From the NCBI GenBank assembly GCA_010405405.1, contig MU004239.1:186001-250000 (forward strand): a DNA stretch of 64,000 nucleotides, written 5' to 3'. The notes below the pieces were generated by a model. The model searched no databases and was not told the origin of the DNA. It saw nothing but the letters and a program-made list of their open reading frames with translations. This stretch comes from Microthyrium microscopicum (lineage: Eukaryota; Ascomycota; Dothideomycetes; Microthyriales; Microthyriaceae). Position 1 is the first letter of the stretch; each line of letters opens with the position of its first letter. A program made the translations under genes and the position numbers. Positions 53,373 through 62,986 of the stretch are shown here, piece after piece.

Positions 53373-54575
53373 TCAAGTTTGATTTCTCCTTTTCCCTGGA
53401 TCCACGCCTTCAGACTTTGCCTTTTGCTTTTCGACCAGCATTTTCTTCCATCTCCGAGTATCTGCCTTGTTTACTTGGTCTACAGGAATCTCCAGAGCTT
53501 TCGCTACATGCTCTGACCGTCGTTTATCCTTGAGCCACCATTTTTTCTTCAGCTTTTTGAGACCCAATGCCTCCCATTGCCGGAAGCTTTCTATAGTGAC
53601 TCGATGGCAAGCTATTCCAAGATCCTTTGCTACCTGCTCTTTCATGTAAGTTCCGTATACGCCGACCGGCTTACTAAACCCATGCGCAGCGCTCTTGTCA
53701 AAGGTGAAGAAGATCTCGTGCATCTCTCGCTTGTCTTTTTCGGCAGCAGCATCCTCAATCCCATTCAACGCGACGTCACTCCCGTCTTGACGAGGCGATC
53801 CTCTGCGAACCCGCTTGCTCTCGGAACTCAAATTCGACTTTGAGTTCGCCGTTTGAGGTTCAATCTGTCCTGCAGGCGTGGACGTGTGATGAATGCGTTT
53901 ACGCTTGTTCGACTTTTCAGCTCTCCATTTTATCTGCATCTCTGCCAGCCTAGCTTTCTTTTCCTGATCCCGAGCTTCTTTCTCAGCAACCCGCTGCGCT
54001 TTCAACCACCCATGTCTACTCGGCTTCTCATATCCCAGTTTCTCCCATATTAGAAAACTCTCCATCGTAACCTCGTGGCGCGTCATTCCAAGATCCTTTG
54101 ATACCCATTGTTTCATGTGGTGCTCGTACTTCTTGCTTAGCCCCTGCTCCACGTTGAAAGCCCTGGGATTGAAGAATATCTCGTGCAATCCACGGGGAGC
54201 TCGTGCCGCCTTCTCAACGGCTGCTTTAGCGGCAGCCAGCTGTTCTGCTGTAGGGGTCGACTTTCCAACCTTCACCTTGGGCGTAAAATGATTATGATCG
54301 ACTGGCCCGGGAGGAACTGGACTATCTCTGTAAGATGTACGACGCCCAGTGCTATCCCATCTCCAAAGATATCTAGGCTGTCGGCTAACAAGGCCATGCG
54401 GAGCTAGTTTCCTGTGCGTATTGAATTCCCGTATCAACTGATTGATGCTTTCCTGATAAGGCCTGTCTTCTTCATCTTCCGAGTTCATAATCGCTCTGAT
54501 GTGTTTAGCGGTATCCTCGTCTAGAGCTGCAAAGCCATGTTTTGCATAGCGATATCGCGTTAAGTATGTAGCCAT
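53373..54575 (-). CDS. YAKHGFA-family protein 3 with duplicated C-terminal module, 400 aa
   Basis: Start MATYLTRYRYAKHGFAALDE. After the N-terminal module (DTAKHIRAIMNSEDEEDRPY) come DSPVPPGPVDHNHF (about 85-98) and a first C-terminal-type module: LHEIFFNPRAF, HHMKQWVSKDLGMTRHEVTM, ESFLIWEKLGYEKP, WLKAQRVAEKEARD. A charged linker with KRKRIHH and SESKRVRRGSPRQDG follows, then a second copy: MHEIFFTFDKSA, GTYMKEQVAKDLGIACHRVT, ESFRQWEALGLKKL, WWLKDKRRSEHVAKALEIP. The last segment VAKALEIPVDQVNKADTRRW looks like a third, decayed copy. So this gene has expanded the module inside the protein. No introns. Function unknown; basic patches suggest a nuclear protein. Confidence 0.78.
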   Translation of the reverse strand: MATYLTRYRYAKHGFAALDEDTAKHIRAIMNSEDEEDRPYQESINQLIREFNTHRKLAPHGLVSRQPRYLWRWDSTGRRTSYRDSPVPPGPVDHNHFTPKVKVGKSTPTAEQLAAAKAAVEKAARAPRGLHEIFFNPRAFNVEQGLSKKYEHHMKQWVSKDLGMTRHEVTMESFLIWEKLGYEKPSRHGWLKAQRVAEKEARDQEKKARLAEMQIKWRAEKSNKRKRIHHTSTPAGQIEPQTANSKSNLSSESKRVRRGSPRQDGSDVALNGIEDAAAEKDKREMHEIFFTFDKSAAHGFSKPVGVYGTYMKEQVAKDLGIACHRVTIESFRQWEALGLKKLKKKWWLKDKRRSEHVAKALEIPVDQVNKADTRRWKKMLVEKQKAKSEGVDPGKRRNQT

Positions 54576-54981
54576 TAGGGCTGATCAGTGTCATCATCAA
54601 TCAGATTAGAGAAGTAGATAGTAGCTAGATAGTGAATTGGTGATAACGTGAGAAGTTGAAACACAGTTCAAGGTCACCGCAAGCGCTCGTTATCTCGGCC
54701 AATTGCCTTGCGTGAGCGGTTTTCGTACGCAAGCATGTATATGCCTGTTTGCGAAATGTATAATATCCCACCAGTTGACCTGAGTTTGAGATCAAGATTG
54801 TAAAGGAGTTGGTATGATTTTGCCGCGTTATGCCCTGCGTACATGCCATAGCCGCGGCGCGTCTGTACCTCCTCACTGCCGATGACCGTGGCCATTGCGC
54901 GCTGACTCCTATCCGTCACGCAGGAATAGCACTTCGCAGATCAGCACATCTGGCACGAGAAATTGCCATCAATCATCACAA
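54576..54981. promoter_or_regulatory. Divergent promoter of two YAKHGFA-related genes
   Basis: The 53.4-kb and 55-kb genes read outward. CCATAGCCGCGGCGCG (54846-54861) shares its first 11 bases with the motif upstream of gene 1. Otherwise nothing recognised. Confidence 0.45.
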
Positions 54982-56139
54982 ATGTCTGCCCATCTCAACC
55001 TCGCCAACCAAAATTTCTTCCGCGAACTATGTGAGTGCAACAGCGATGTTGATCCCGCAGAACTACGCAGTCGCTGTTTGAAGGGGCTTGAAAACCTCGA
55101 CGTAAGCAAACTGATAGAATCGACCACCGCACTCGTAGCTGGAGAGCTTCAGCGTGCGAGAACAGCGAAGCAATTGCGCAAAATAAAACAGCGAGATGCT
55201 GCTATACGCAAGCTCCGGCGGAAGCAGATAAGGGCGAAGAGGCGCTTGGCGAGAGAAACAACCATTCATCTCGACAATCCAGCGTCTGATGAGGATGACA
55301 CGCTAGTAGCCAGCATCGAACAACCAACCAAATCTACACTCACGCAAGCGGACCTCGAATTCGACTACGATAGAAACAGAATGCGCGATCGCCGATTGTC
55401 TCCGGGTCGCGTCAATCGTCCTCGACACGGTGACTGGGATTTAACGCACGATTTCAAATCGAAATTTTCCATACCACAGCCTTCTCTTCCTTCTTCGAGC
55501 GGCGACCTTAGCGGCGATAAGCAGAAATCGGCAAGAAGCTTTCCCCAGGAGGACTTCTACGATTACTTGAAATATGTGGATCCAGCACACCATAACTACG
55601 ATTTGTATGCCTGTCACCGTAAAGGTCGCGACGGCTCACCATCGTATGATAATGCCGGGTATCAACTCGACTGGGAAAAGGTTGATGGATGGATGAAATC
55701 AGATAAAAAGGTGTCCGAGATGCGCTTTGATAACGGGAAAAAGACCATTGCAGAACAGGACAGGATGAACAGAGAAGAAAGATGGGCGTACAGTCAGAAT
55801 CGCCTTGATACGGATAATCGTGAGATGGAATATATCTTTTTCTCGCGTGGACTACCAAACGCTCCGGTGTCTGACTACGAGTTTTACATGAGGGATCGAG
55901 TGTCCAAAGATCTTGGCGTTCCCTATCACCAGGTCACCATAAAGACTTTCCAACGGTGGGAACGACGGCTGGAGCGGAAAATGATTGACAAGCCTGATTG
56001 GAAGAGGTGGTGGCGGCGTGACCCTAGTGATGAGGATAAAGCGAGGGAGCATAGGATGAGGATGAATGCTCATCTCAGAAAGGATGTGCAAACGGAATGG
56101 GTGAACAACCACTGGGTTATCGTAAAGGATACTGATTGA
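54982..56139 (+). CDS. YAKHGFA-related protein, subtype B, 385 aa
   Basis: Start MSAHLNLANQNFFRELCECN; the usual YAKHGFA module is missing and replaced by a charged helical N-terminus. Then the subtype-B blocks: TLTQADLEFDYDRNRMRDRR (about 113-132), LSPGRVNRPRHGDWDLTHDF, CHRKGRDGSPSYDNAGYQLD (about 212-231) WEKVDGWM, and the shared C-terminal module YIFFSRGL, YEFYMRDRVSKDLGVPYHQV, TIKTFQRWERR, WWRRDPSDEDKAREHRMRM. The C-terminal part aligns with all other family members, so I count it as the same family with a different front end. An upstream in-frame ATG (54895) is possible. No introns. Function unknown. Confidence 0.75.
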   Translation: MSAHLNLANQNFFRELCECNSDVDPAELRSRCLKGLENLDVSKLIESTTALVAGELQRARTAKQLRKIKQRDAAIRKLRRKQIRAKRRLARETTIHLDNPASDEDDTLVASIEQPTKSTLTQADLEFDYDRNRMRDRRLSPGRVNRPRHGDWDLTHDFKSKFSIPQPSLPSSSGDLSGDKQKSARSFPQEDFYDYLKYVDPAHHNYDLYACHRKGRDGSPSYDNAGYQLDWEKVDGWMKSDKKVSEMRFDNGKKTIAEQDRMNREERWAYSQNRLDTDNREMEYIFFSRGLPNAPVSDYEFYMRDRVSKDLGVPYHQVTIKTFQRWERRLERKMIDKPDWKRWWRRDPSDEDKAREHRMRMNAHLRKDVQTEWVNNHWVIVKDTD

Positions 56140-56497
56140 AGGGCATCATGAGAGCTCGGGATAGGCTATGAGACATGAATATCGTACACGAGTTCACTGA
56201 GTAAACACGCCGAAGAACTATTTTTGAATACTCAAGGAACGCATTGTAGAGCTAAAGTATTTAGTAGTGCTCCATTCAATACTAGCAAATGATTAACATT
56301 ATCGGTATCAGGCTGACGGGTATTGGCTGACCAATCAAATATTTCATCCGTGTTGACGCGCCCCTTGCTTTGACGCGTCCATTCTAATCGTCGCGTCGTT
56401 CCTATCATTATCACCTTAGCTAACAAGTCGCCCATGTTATCTACCTAGGTACTTGTAAAGATTGTCACACTCTTCGTCTTTCAACCTCTCAATAAAT
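56140..56497. other. Upstream region of YAKHGFA gene 4
   Basis: Contains CCATGTTATCTA at 56432-56443, also seen upstream of gene 1 at 34693-34704, and several GACGCG words. No gene. Confidence 0.4.
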
Positions 56498-57466
56498 ATG
56501 TGTGATCATGAAACACAATACCGCTACGCGAAGCACGGATTTGCAGGCCTTGATAAATCGGACGCTCGGGAGGTCAGACTGGTGATGGCCTCTGAATGTG
56601 AAAAGGACAAGGAATACGCCAGAAGAATAGAGGCCCTGATCAGAAGGTTTGCCGCAGAGAGGAAGTCGAACGCTATTGCCAGAGCTGCTGGTAAAACGGT
56701 TCATCCTCCTTGGATCTGGAAGCGCCATTCATATGGAAGAGATGGACGAACAAGGGTCGAGGATTCTCCAGTACCAGAGGGCCCAATTGACCACAGCCAT
56801 CATGATCCAGTGCTTACTGACATGGCCCGGACGAGGTACGACAAAGACGTCGCCGAATACAAGCTACTACGCGGAAGATCGGAGCATCTCAGTCCATCCA
56901 AATCTAATGAAAAGATTAGTCTCCCTGCCGACGAGACAAGCCCTTTGGCTAAAGGCCCCGCCATGGAAGCACCCGACGACAGTCGATGGATGGAAGAGAT
57001 ATTCTTCAAGAATGGCAAGCGCTGCAATTTTGGACAAAAAGAACGCTCTCTATTTGAACCCTATATGAAAGCACGTGTATCGAAAGATCTTTTCATTCCT
57101 GCCTACCGAATCACACATGAAAGTTTCCTGGTCTGGGAGAAGAAAGGATTCGACAAGCCTCGTTGTAAGGGGTGGTTGAAAAAGCAACAACGTAGAGAAA
57201 GGGCAGAGCTTAAGGTACGCTTGGAACGTCCGGAATGTACAGAAACCCAACTGCGCATAGAACGTTTAGAAATTGCGTCGCGGCAACGTCAGATGCAGGC
57301 TTTTCGTGACGGGGATCCATCATATCAGCGGAAATTGAAGAGACGGAGTGCGCAGAGAAAAGAAAGAAAACTAAACAGGCAAACAGCACAATCCCACAAG
57401 CAAAGGCAGAAGTCGAAACAAATTGGACATGACGGAGGCAAAGAAAATGGCGGTGAACTTTTCTGA
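56498..57466 (+). CDS. YAKHGFA-family protein 4, 322 aa
   Basis: Start MCDHETQYRYAKHGFAGLDK, in line with paralogues; an ATG 12 codons upstream is less likely. Parts: N-terminal module with SDAREVRLVMASECEKDKEY, a WIWKRHSYGRDGRTRVEDSP block, PVPEGPIDHSHH (about 98-109), MEEIFFKNGKRCNFGQKER, the C-terminal module FEPYMKARVSKDLFIPAYRI, ESFLVWEKKGFDKP, GWLKKQQRRERAELKVRLER, and a long basic tail (RKLKRRSAQRKERKLNRQTA). No intron, no signal peptide. Closest in layout to genes 1 and 2. Function unknown. Confidence 0.77.
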   Translation: MCDHETQYRYAKHGFAGLDKSDAREVRLVMASECEKDKEYARRIEALIRRFAAERKSNAIARAAGKTVHPPWIWKRHSYGRDGRTRVEDSPVPEGPIDHSHHDPVLTDMARTRYDKDVAEYKLLRGRSEHLSPSKSNEKISLPADETSPLAKGPAMEAPDDSRWMEEIFFKNGKRCNFGQKERSLFEPYMKARVSKDLFIPAYRITHESFLVWEKKGFDKPRCKGWLKKQQRRERAELKVRLERPECTETQLRIERLEIASRQRQMQAFRDGDPSYQRKLKRRSAQRKERKLNRQTAQSHKQRQKSKQIGHDGGKENGGELF

Positions 57467-57615
57467 GAAACTCTGACAGGCTCAAACTTACTCTAGCACT
57501 TCCCTACCCCACTATCGTAATGTCCATTGGTATTTCTTCTCAATATCTTTTGATCAGAATTGAGGTCTATCACTTAATTCAAATGATACATGTGGCGAGC
57601 ATCTGTCCTTAAATC

Positions 57616-60373
57616 ATGGGTGCACTCCCTGACTTTGTTAATTTGAATGCATATCGCCGATACAAGCAAGATACAGATATCGTAGCCACATGGCTCGCAA
57701 CAACTGCAGAACAGCTTGGTTACTCAACTGAGACCTTGAAAGGCACTAAAAAGGTGCAAAAGAGTCAGCGTCTCAAAGGAAAGGCCCGAAAGTTAGCAAA
57801 AGAGGCTGCTACTCAATCTGCAGCAACAACTACTGCTTCCCCTGAGGCAGCGATTCCAAATTACACGATAGCAGTATCTGATTTTGCACTCCTTGCTGAG
57901 TACATTTCTGAAAAACAAGGATTTCTAGTCCCAGGACACATATCAGGAGCTCTCAACCGAGCAATCAAGCTACGGAAAGGTCACAATATCTTTTATGCCA
58001 GCCAAACCAATGACGGAGTCATCGACGCAGAAGAGGATGATAAGCGGCATCAACATTTTGTTGAGATCTTGGAACAAGCTAGAGATTTACTCAATCTAGG
58101 GCCATCCAATGAGTCTATTGCTTCTGCAAGCCAAACAAATAGGCACACCTCTTCCCAAATTGAAGATGATGAACTCGTCTTTAACAACATGTTCCAAGGT
58201 TTGAATGTTGAAGAACCATCGGATGAATTCCTCAATGCACCAGCTAAGCCAATGGCTGCGACACCAAGTGCGATCTACCATGTGGACTCATCGGCTGATA
58301 CTTTGGATCTGTATCTTGCAATTGCCGCATTACTACATGATCTGGCTAGCATTCGCAACGCGATTCAGCAGATTTGGAGTCAGTATGCTCAAGGACAAAT
58401 TAGTCTGATCTCGGCTTCGGTAACTACCAACACTGCGATACAGCTTGCGGGTCAGCTAGAAGAACAGTTCATCAAGGATTATCCCGCCGAGAAAGACACT
58501 GGACTCGCCCGTGAGAAATTCCTCAAGTTTCAGTACATGATGCTTGGAGAAGACTTCAGAGCCAATGCAAGGCCCGGAGAGTCTATCAATGTCAACCGCT
58601 ACGACTTGGTGGACTTTACACTTACAAACACACGACTGATTCTCAGAGGATTTGGAAAAGTGTGCAAAGACGCGAAGGGCGCTCATCCGTTGTTCAAAAA
58701 CGGATTCTTTGGTGTTTATAATCCATTAGCAGACCGATCCAAGATGACTGGCTTTCAAAAGTTCGACGAGGATAAAATTCTTCTCTTGGAAATGATGCCC
58801 GACATTCTACTATTTGTCTATCAATGGGAGCTCACAGGGTGTGATGAGTTCACAAGAAAAGTTTACGACTTCTGCAAAAACTATGAAGAATCGCTGTTGC
58901 TTGACTTTGTGGCCCAAATATTTTTATTGATTCATCATACTTTGCGTGAACGTGTTGGGATGGCTTGGAAAACATTTTCAACTTATGCTCGCAATTGCGA
59001 AGACTCCATCAAGGAGAGCATGGCTTTTCATAACGGCCAAACGAATCCAAATTGGCCACAGGAATACCACATGATGCTGCGAGAATGGGCACGCAAACTT
59101 GGAGACATCGTGCTTGACAACGCCATCCAGACTGACAAAAATAGACATGTAAGTCGATTAACCTTAACACGATACGAAAACTAATTCGAGATTAGACCAT
59201 AAATAACGGATGGGTACGTCATAGTTTCTCCTTCTTGAAATTTCCGTGTCAGGTTTTCCGAGCGAACATCTCTGCAGATATTGGATTTGGCTTCGAGTCA
59301 ACTCAATATCAAGATCCAAGAGGGCCAAAGGCAGGACCGTTTACTACTACGCCTCCTTGAACTACAAATCATGTTTCAGTGACTAATATGAACATCAGTA
59401 TCCCGAACCCTACACACCATACCAATTCTATATCAATCATCCTTGGCTCTGCGGCTCTCTTCTATTCGGAACGAAGATGGAGATGCAAGAACTTGGCTTA
59501 GGACTCAGTAATGCGTGGGGCTCAATCAAGTTTGCGGCGCACATTTACAATGCAGCTAGGCAAGAGAAACTCCTAGAAGGACACTGGGAAGATATGGAGC
59601 TTGCGCTACGTTTCTACGGTCATCAGAATATATTCGTAGGCAGTGAGCCCAAACAGCCCGAGGATTACTACAGGCGTTGGTGTCTAGCCATGGGCTATTC
59701 AGCGCAAAACTTCGCCAAAGGTAAACGTCAAACCCAAAAGTTCATTCCGTCCAGCAAGGGACCTCGTGGACAGCTCGAATCACGACATATCACTCCTTTG
59801 GCTGATCAACTTCGATTTGGCTACACGCTGTTAGATCGCAAAAAGGCGGCGCCAAGTCTAGAAACTGTTCTCAAGACATGTTTTGACAAGGTCGCGGCTG
59901 CCGGGGGCAACAGCATTGCTGTAGATGATTTCCTTAAGTCTCAGAATTCACGAACCAGGAAACATCTGACCAAACAGTTCTCACTAGCTGAATTGCTACA
60001 GATCTTCTGTGCTGGGCTAGTGGACGAGGAATTGGCACTGACCTTTGATCACTTCCACCTCCATCGTACCGCATGGGACGTACTTCGGGACATTCACAAG
60101 GCAACTGATGCTGATCTCTCACAATACTACGGGGCAGGCTACTTAGAAACCGAGAGTCAGCTTCCGTTTATGATTGGTTATATTTTCATGACAGCCATTG
60201 ATGCGAAGAAGCTGGCTGGATTCCTATTGCCAAAGAAAGGAGACGTTATCAGTTCTAAACTGTTGGCACAGGCTGCGGAGGTATTTTCGGAGATGATTGA
60301 CTCTGACATTGGTCAGTCAGAAATCAAAGTCTTGCAGGACAAGTACAGCATGGCTTTAGAGTACGAAGAGTAA
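57616..60373 (+). CDS. DUF6604-type fungal protein, multi-exon (middle exons unresolved)
   Basis: Starts MGALPDFVNLNAYRRYKQDT, the usual opening of fungal DUF6604 proteins, with IVATWLATTAEQLGYSTETL and FALLAEYISEKQGFLVPGHI. The first exon runs to about 59150 (GTAAGT donor after KNRH). The last exon begins near 59399 (YPEPYTPYQFYINHPWLCGS) and ends at 60373, with LSNAWGSIKFAAHIYNAARQ and MELALRFYGHQNIF. Between 59151 and 59398 at least one exon must exist (candidate around 59252-59337 with a GTTTAC donor), but no choice closes all phases, so that part is left open. The family is common in Pezizomycotina, its function unknown to me. Confidence 0.75.
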
Positions 60374-60519
60374 GACACCGTTCAGCAAGTAGACGACTTG
60401 AGTTCTCTTCGATACAGGCAGATAAAATTCTTACGGTAGCTCGAGCTGTGAAAGGATAATGGAAGCTCCTATGTGTACACCAGAGGTTTCCGTAAGAGTT
60501 TGAGATCTTCGACAATCAA

Positions 60520-61644
60520 TTACAAGTCCACAATTTTGTAGCTTTTTCGATCCTTGCTTATGATCGTTCGTGTCCGTTTTCTCAGAGCCTCGCCAGATAT
60601 GCTCTCTACGCGCAGCCTTCTCGCCTCTTCCTCCTCATTGGGCTCACGCCACCAATCTGATGCAATAGGCTTCTTGAACCCCATCTTCCCCCAACGTTCC
60701 AGCTTGGCCATATCTAATTGATGGAACGGAGCCCCCATATCTTTTGATACATGATCTTTCAGGTAAAAGTCGTACTTGTGAGGCGGGACATCCTTTGGCC
60801 CCTGGCCACCCTGGAAGAATATGAGATTCATCGTATCGTGATTGTACGATATATTTTGTTCTGGCACTTCAGCCTTCGTCATGGCCTTTTTCGCCTGCTC
60901 CGCCATTTCCGCCATTCTGGCAGCGTTTGTCTTTGGCTGGAAGCGCATAACATAGTCGTCAACCAGTTCCCAATCGTACTGATAACCAGCGTTGTCGTAG
61001 CAAGGCGAGCCTTCTCGGCCTTTCTCGTGACAATAGCGTATGCCATAATCATCGTCGGCGGGATCTAGGAGTGCGGTCTGACGACCCCTCTCGCATTGCT
61101 GGCGCGATTTCAGCTGAGCCTGTTGGTGCTCACTCAGGCCTTCCTGTGGAGGTTCGAGCTGACCTGGAGGATCTGTTGGTATTGGAACGTAGAACTGTGA
61201 TCTAAATTCCTCTGTCATGTCCCAGTTGCCGCGCCGGGGGCGGTTGACGCGACCTGGTGATGGTCGAGGATCCCGCATCTTGGTCCTGTCGTAGTCGAAT
61301 TCGAGGTCAGCGAGTGTCAATTCTGGCTTTGCCTGATCTTCAATGCTAGGGATTGCCTTTTCCACAATGAAGGTTGGCGTGACAAATCTTGGCTTTGGTT
61401 TTCGACGCTTGCACTTTTTGTTGGCCAATTTCCAGTAAAGAGCTGGATTCGTCTCTCGCAATCGTCGATCGTTTTCTATTTTCACGCGTTCGGCTCCTTC
61501 TCGGCGTGCATTCATTCGACGCGCAATTATCTGATCGGCTGGGCACGTCGATTTCATCAATGTTTTCACGGCTTTAGCTTCGTCCTTGCTAACGCCCGCG
61601 GAACCATATTGTCCCCAGCGATACTGTAGGTCCGACGAAATCAT
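60520..61644 (-). CDS. YAKHGFA-related bridging protein (A-type N-terminus, B-type body), 374 aa
   Basis: Start MISSDLQYRWGQYGSAGVSK. The first 50 residues (QYRWGQYGSAGVSKDEAKAV, KTLMKSTCPADQIIARRMNA) are a diverged YAKHGFA module, aligning with gene 4 (QYRYAKHGFAGLDKSDAREV). The body is subtype B: TLADLEFDYDRTKMRDPRPS, PGRVNRPRRGNWDMTEEF, CHEKGREGSPCYDNAGYQYD, then LIFFQGGQ, YDFYLKDHVSKDMGAPFHQL, LERWGKMGFKKP and SDWWREPNEEEEARRLRV. This gene therefore joins the two subtypes into one family. No introns. Function unknown. Confidence 0.77.
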   Translation of the reverse strand: MISSDLQYRWGQYGSAGVSKDEAKAVKTLMKSTCPADQIIARRMNARREGAERVKIENDRRLRETNPALYWKLANKKCKRRKPKPRFVTPTFIVEKAIPSIEDQAKPELTLADLEFDYDRTKMRDPRPSPGRVNRPRRGNWDMTEEFRSQFYVPIPTDPPGQLEPPQEGLSEHQQAQLKSRQQCERGRQTALLDPADDDYGIRYCHEKGREGSPCYDNAGYQYDWELVDDYVMRFQPKTNAARMAEMAEQAKKAMTKAEVPEQNISYNHDTMNLIFFQGGQGPKDVPPHKYDFYLKDHVSKDMGAPFHQLDMAKLERWGKMGFKKPIASDWWREPNEEEEARRLRVESISGEALRKRTRTIISKDRKSYKIVDL

Positions 61645-62071
61645 AGTTATGATGATCCTTTATGGGGAAAGCATCGATAGAGAGATTGATAATAGTAAAA
61701 ATAGACTGATATGTAATGGCATGCGATCAACTTTCAATCCAAAAGTCGCGTTGTGTCCGAGCGCTGTCGCGACTGTGGCGTATATGCAAGGCTGTATAAG
61801 GCTGAAATTGATCTGCTCTGATTGGCCCTTAGATGATCATGCTCTTCATGAATGATTCTAGATTTCGGTAACACCCAGAAAGTGTATTGCGCACTAACAC
61901 GATTACCGAATGCCGTCAACATCAAAGTATGAAGTCTCCAGGAAATGTCTTTGGCGGACAATGCAATCATAAGAGCAGTTCCCAAACGGCTCAATTACTC
62001 TAACAACATTGAGTCAATGTCATGAACCGAGGCAACGTTGAGGAGAGCATTGATGTGTAGATTGGATATTG
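61645..62071. other. Intergenic
   Basis: Upstream region of the bridging gene. No feature recognised. Confidence 0.4.
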
Positions 62072-62986
62072 CTATAAGTCCTTCCTCAGACCTCCACCCC
62101 TACGCATTTTTGACTCTCGTTTCTTTTCTTCCTCATTGGGTTCATGCCACCATGTTTTTGCGTTTTGCTTTTCAAATCCCAGCTCTTGCCAATTGCGAAA
62201 GCTAGCTGAGGTTATTTGATGATAAGGAATTCCAAGGTCTTTCGATAGCTGGTCCTTCATGTAGAAACCCCAATCCCAAAAATCCATATCAAACTCTGGA
62301 CCTCCATCGAAGAAGATTTCGAACATCTTCTGCCGCTCCTCAAACTCCGTGTCCATGTAATCCCTGGACTCGTTCACTATTCTATTCTTGTTATAAGCCC
62401 GGGGCTTCGTCCACTTGTCAACTTTCTTCCAGTCAACCTGGAATCCGCCTTCGTCATAAGTAGGCGAGCCATTTGGACCCTTTTTGTGACAGATGTATAA
62501 GTGATGGCAGTCATAGTAAGGACTCGAAAGGCTCTTCTTGCGAAATGTCGCGTCCCATTGACTTTGGAATGGCAAGATTTCCCCTAATTTGAGGGGCTCT
62601 GGGATGTCAAATCGGGCCTTGTATGAGTCTGTGAGACCCATATTCTCCAGATCGTGCTCATCGTAGCGTGGTCGTGCTTCTCGGCCTGGGGTTGCTCGAG
62701 GATCCCGCAATTGGCTTCTGTTGTAGTCAAACTCAAGATCCGGTGTCGTTAGGTGAGGCTTTGTCTCCTTTGCAATTTGAACGTCTGGCTTGGTCTTGGA
62801 CGTAGCCTTCTTGCGCCCACTAATGGACGTCTTCGGTGCCACCTTGGTCTTCTTGGCAGGTTGGCCTGCCTGGGGCTCATCTTTCGAATGTCGCTTCGAA
62901 TTTTTCGAGTTGATTGAGGACGCACTCGATTGCGTCAGCTTTCCCTCCATCGCGTTAGATTTCGTGCCAGCTCGAGTTGTAGGCAT
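62072..62986 (-). CDS. YAKHGFA-related protein, subtype B, 304 aa
   Basis: Start MPTTRAGTKSNAMEGKLTQS. The N-terminal 75 residues are Ser/Lys-rich and disordered (KKTKVAPKTSISGRKKATSK) and lack the YAKHGFA module. Subtype-B blocks follow: TTPDLEFDYNRSQLRDPRAT, PGREARPRYDEHDLENMG, YICHKKGPNGSPTYDEGGFQ, VDWKKVDKWTKP, then FEIFFDGGPEFDMDFWDWGF, YMKDQLSKDLGIPYHQITSA, SFRNWQELGFEKQ and WWHEPNEEEKKRESKMRR. It is the most complete match of the C-terminal module to the family consensus. No introns. Function unknown. Confidence 0.76.
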   Translation of the reverse strand: MPTTRAGTKSNAMEGKLTQSSASSINSKNSKRHSKDEPQAGQPAKKTKVAPKTSISGRKKATSKTKPDVQIAKETKPHLTTPDLEFDYNRSQLRDPRATPGREARPRYDEHDLENMGLTDSYKARFDIPEPLKLGEILPFQSQWDATFRKKSLSSPYYDCHHLYICHKKGPNGSPTYDEGGFQVDWKKVDKWTKPRAYNKNRIVNESRDYMDTEFEERQKMFEIFFDGGPEFDMDFWDWGFYMKDQLSKDLGIPYHQITSASFRNWQELGFEKQNAKTWWHEPNEEEKKRESKMRRGGGLRKDL

